Shown: one piece after another, positions 12,193 through 12,533 of the stretch | Position numbering within the stretch: the first letter of the stretch is position 1 | How the letters are laid out: each line of letters opens with the position of its first letter | Source: Acidimicrobiia bacterium | Lineage (GTDB): Bacteria > Actinomycetota > Acidimicrobiia > Acidimicrobiales > CATQHL01 | DNA length: 12,533 bases | Assembly (NCBI GenBank): GCA_021296435.1 | Contig: JAGWAK010000084.1 | Span: 1-12,533 of the forward strand | Direction: 5' to 3' | Program-made: the position numbers and the translations under genes | Notes under the pieces: model-generated | What the model was told of the DNA's origin: nothing | The model's input: only the letters and a program-made list of their open reading frames with translations | Database searches by the model: none

Positions 12193-12533
12193 TTACGCCA
12201 GCATGGCGTCGAGGGCCTCGGTCGACGGGGCGAAGTAGAACGACCCTGACGCCGGGTTGGAGAAGTCCGTCAACCGGTCGCGCACGCCGCCGTCGACGCC
12301 GTACATGGCCCGCAGGCGCTCACGGAACGGGGCCTGCTCCCGGCAGAAAGCCATGAAGTACAGGCCCACGACGGATACGGCGCCGTGGAAGGCGTACGGA
12401 GTGGAGCGGCGGGCGATCTCGTTGCGCTTCGGCTTGGTGGCATCCGCCGTGGCTCCCTCGCGGAGTTCCACGTGGCTGAGGTGCGAGAAGTCCTCCTGCG
12501 GGTCGAGCCGCTCACTGTCGGGCTTCGTGCGCC
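12193..12533 (-). CDS. Dyp-type peroxidase, YfeX-like, C-terminal part (5' end outside the window)
   Basis: Dye-decolourising peroxidases are haem proteins; the YfeX-like group is cytoplasmic or encapsulin-loaded. Only the last 113 codons are inside the window, ending at TAA 12195-12193. The fragment reads KPDSERLDPQEDFSHLSHVE at its start, then RRSTPYAFHGAVSVVGLYFM, AFCREQAPFRERLRAMYG and NPASGSFYFAPS. This matches the YfeX C-terminal pattern (HL-x-RV, RQS-x-PYG, GLYF-x-A, GGYYFAPS). The proximal haem His would lie further upstream and cannot be checked. No encapsulin-targeting tail is evident; the protein ends TEALDAMLA. An in-frame GTG at 12471 is internal, not the start. The gene is closed by a strong terminator. 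Confidence 0.87.
   Translation of the reverse strand, partial: RTKPDSERLDPQEDFSHLSHVELREGATADATKPKRNEIARRSTPYAFHGAVSVVGLYFMAFCREQAPFRERLRAMYGVDGGVRDRLTDFSNPASGSFYFAPSTEALDAMLA

Overview
The window is GC-rich, with strong third-position G/C and many GTG starts. It reads as chromosomal DNA of an actinobacterium. The right half carries the pgsA / gcvH / ftsR-type merR / bifunctional nuclease / second merR neighbourhood known from Actinomycetota (compare M. tuberculosis Rv1822-Rv1830), and Acidimicrobiia is my best guess within the phylum. There are no mobile elements, rRNA, tRNA or CRISPR arrays, and no gene-free stretch over 300 bases.

Layout. Positions 143-572 hold a marR-type regulator with a one-base frameshift near its 3' end. 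An ECF-type sigma factor (816-1367) overlaps by 4 bases a one-pass membrane protein with extracytoplasmic GerMN and SH3-like domains (1364-3154), probably its anti-sigma or sensor partner. Two tandem paralogous thioredoxin-fold lipoproteins follow (3214-3819 and 3873-5090). Both are interrupted by an in-frame TGA exactly where the first Cys of a CxxC active site should be (WAPH-TGA-P-I/V-C). In both, the frame stays open for 98 further well-conserved codons, and a hairpin with the same loop sits at the same distance after the TGA. I read them as undescribed selenoproteins with a Sec-Pro-Ile/Val-Cys active site. The second copy also carries a long Ala/Glu/Gln coiled-coil spacer built from three 43-residue repeats.

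From 5126 to 9234 everything is on the minus strand, transcribed right to left: pgsA, gcvH, ftsR-like merR, a divergent hpt, the bifunctional nuclease (DUF151), a second merR and a small PD-(D/E)XK-like protein. A HIT-family gene (9286-9690) runs on the plus strand, divergent from pgsA and convergent with a DUF2079 membrane protein (9694-11355). That protein is co-transcribed behind a SRAP/HMCES gene (11364-12044). The window ends in the 3' part of a Dyp-type peroxidase (minus strand), closed by a strong intrinsic terminator.

How the parts fit. The sigma factor / membrane sensor pair and the two selenoproteins form an envelope-facing plus-strand block. The sensor has four extracytoplasmic Cys and the lipoproteins are extracytoplasmic redox enzymes, so a redox-stress link is possible but is inference. 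The minus-strand block is housekeeping (phospholipid synthesis, glycine cleavage, division-related regulation, purine salvage). Several minus-strand genes start 6-7 bases after a TANNNT box, which suggests leaderless transcription. No selA, selB, selD or tRNA-Sec is in the window, so the selenoprotein reading depends on those genes elsewhere in the genome.
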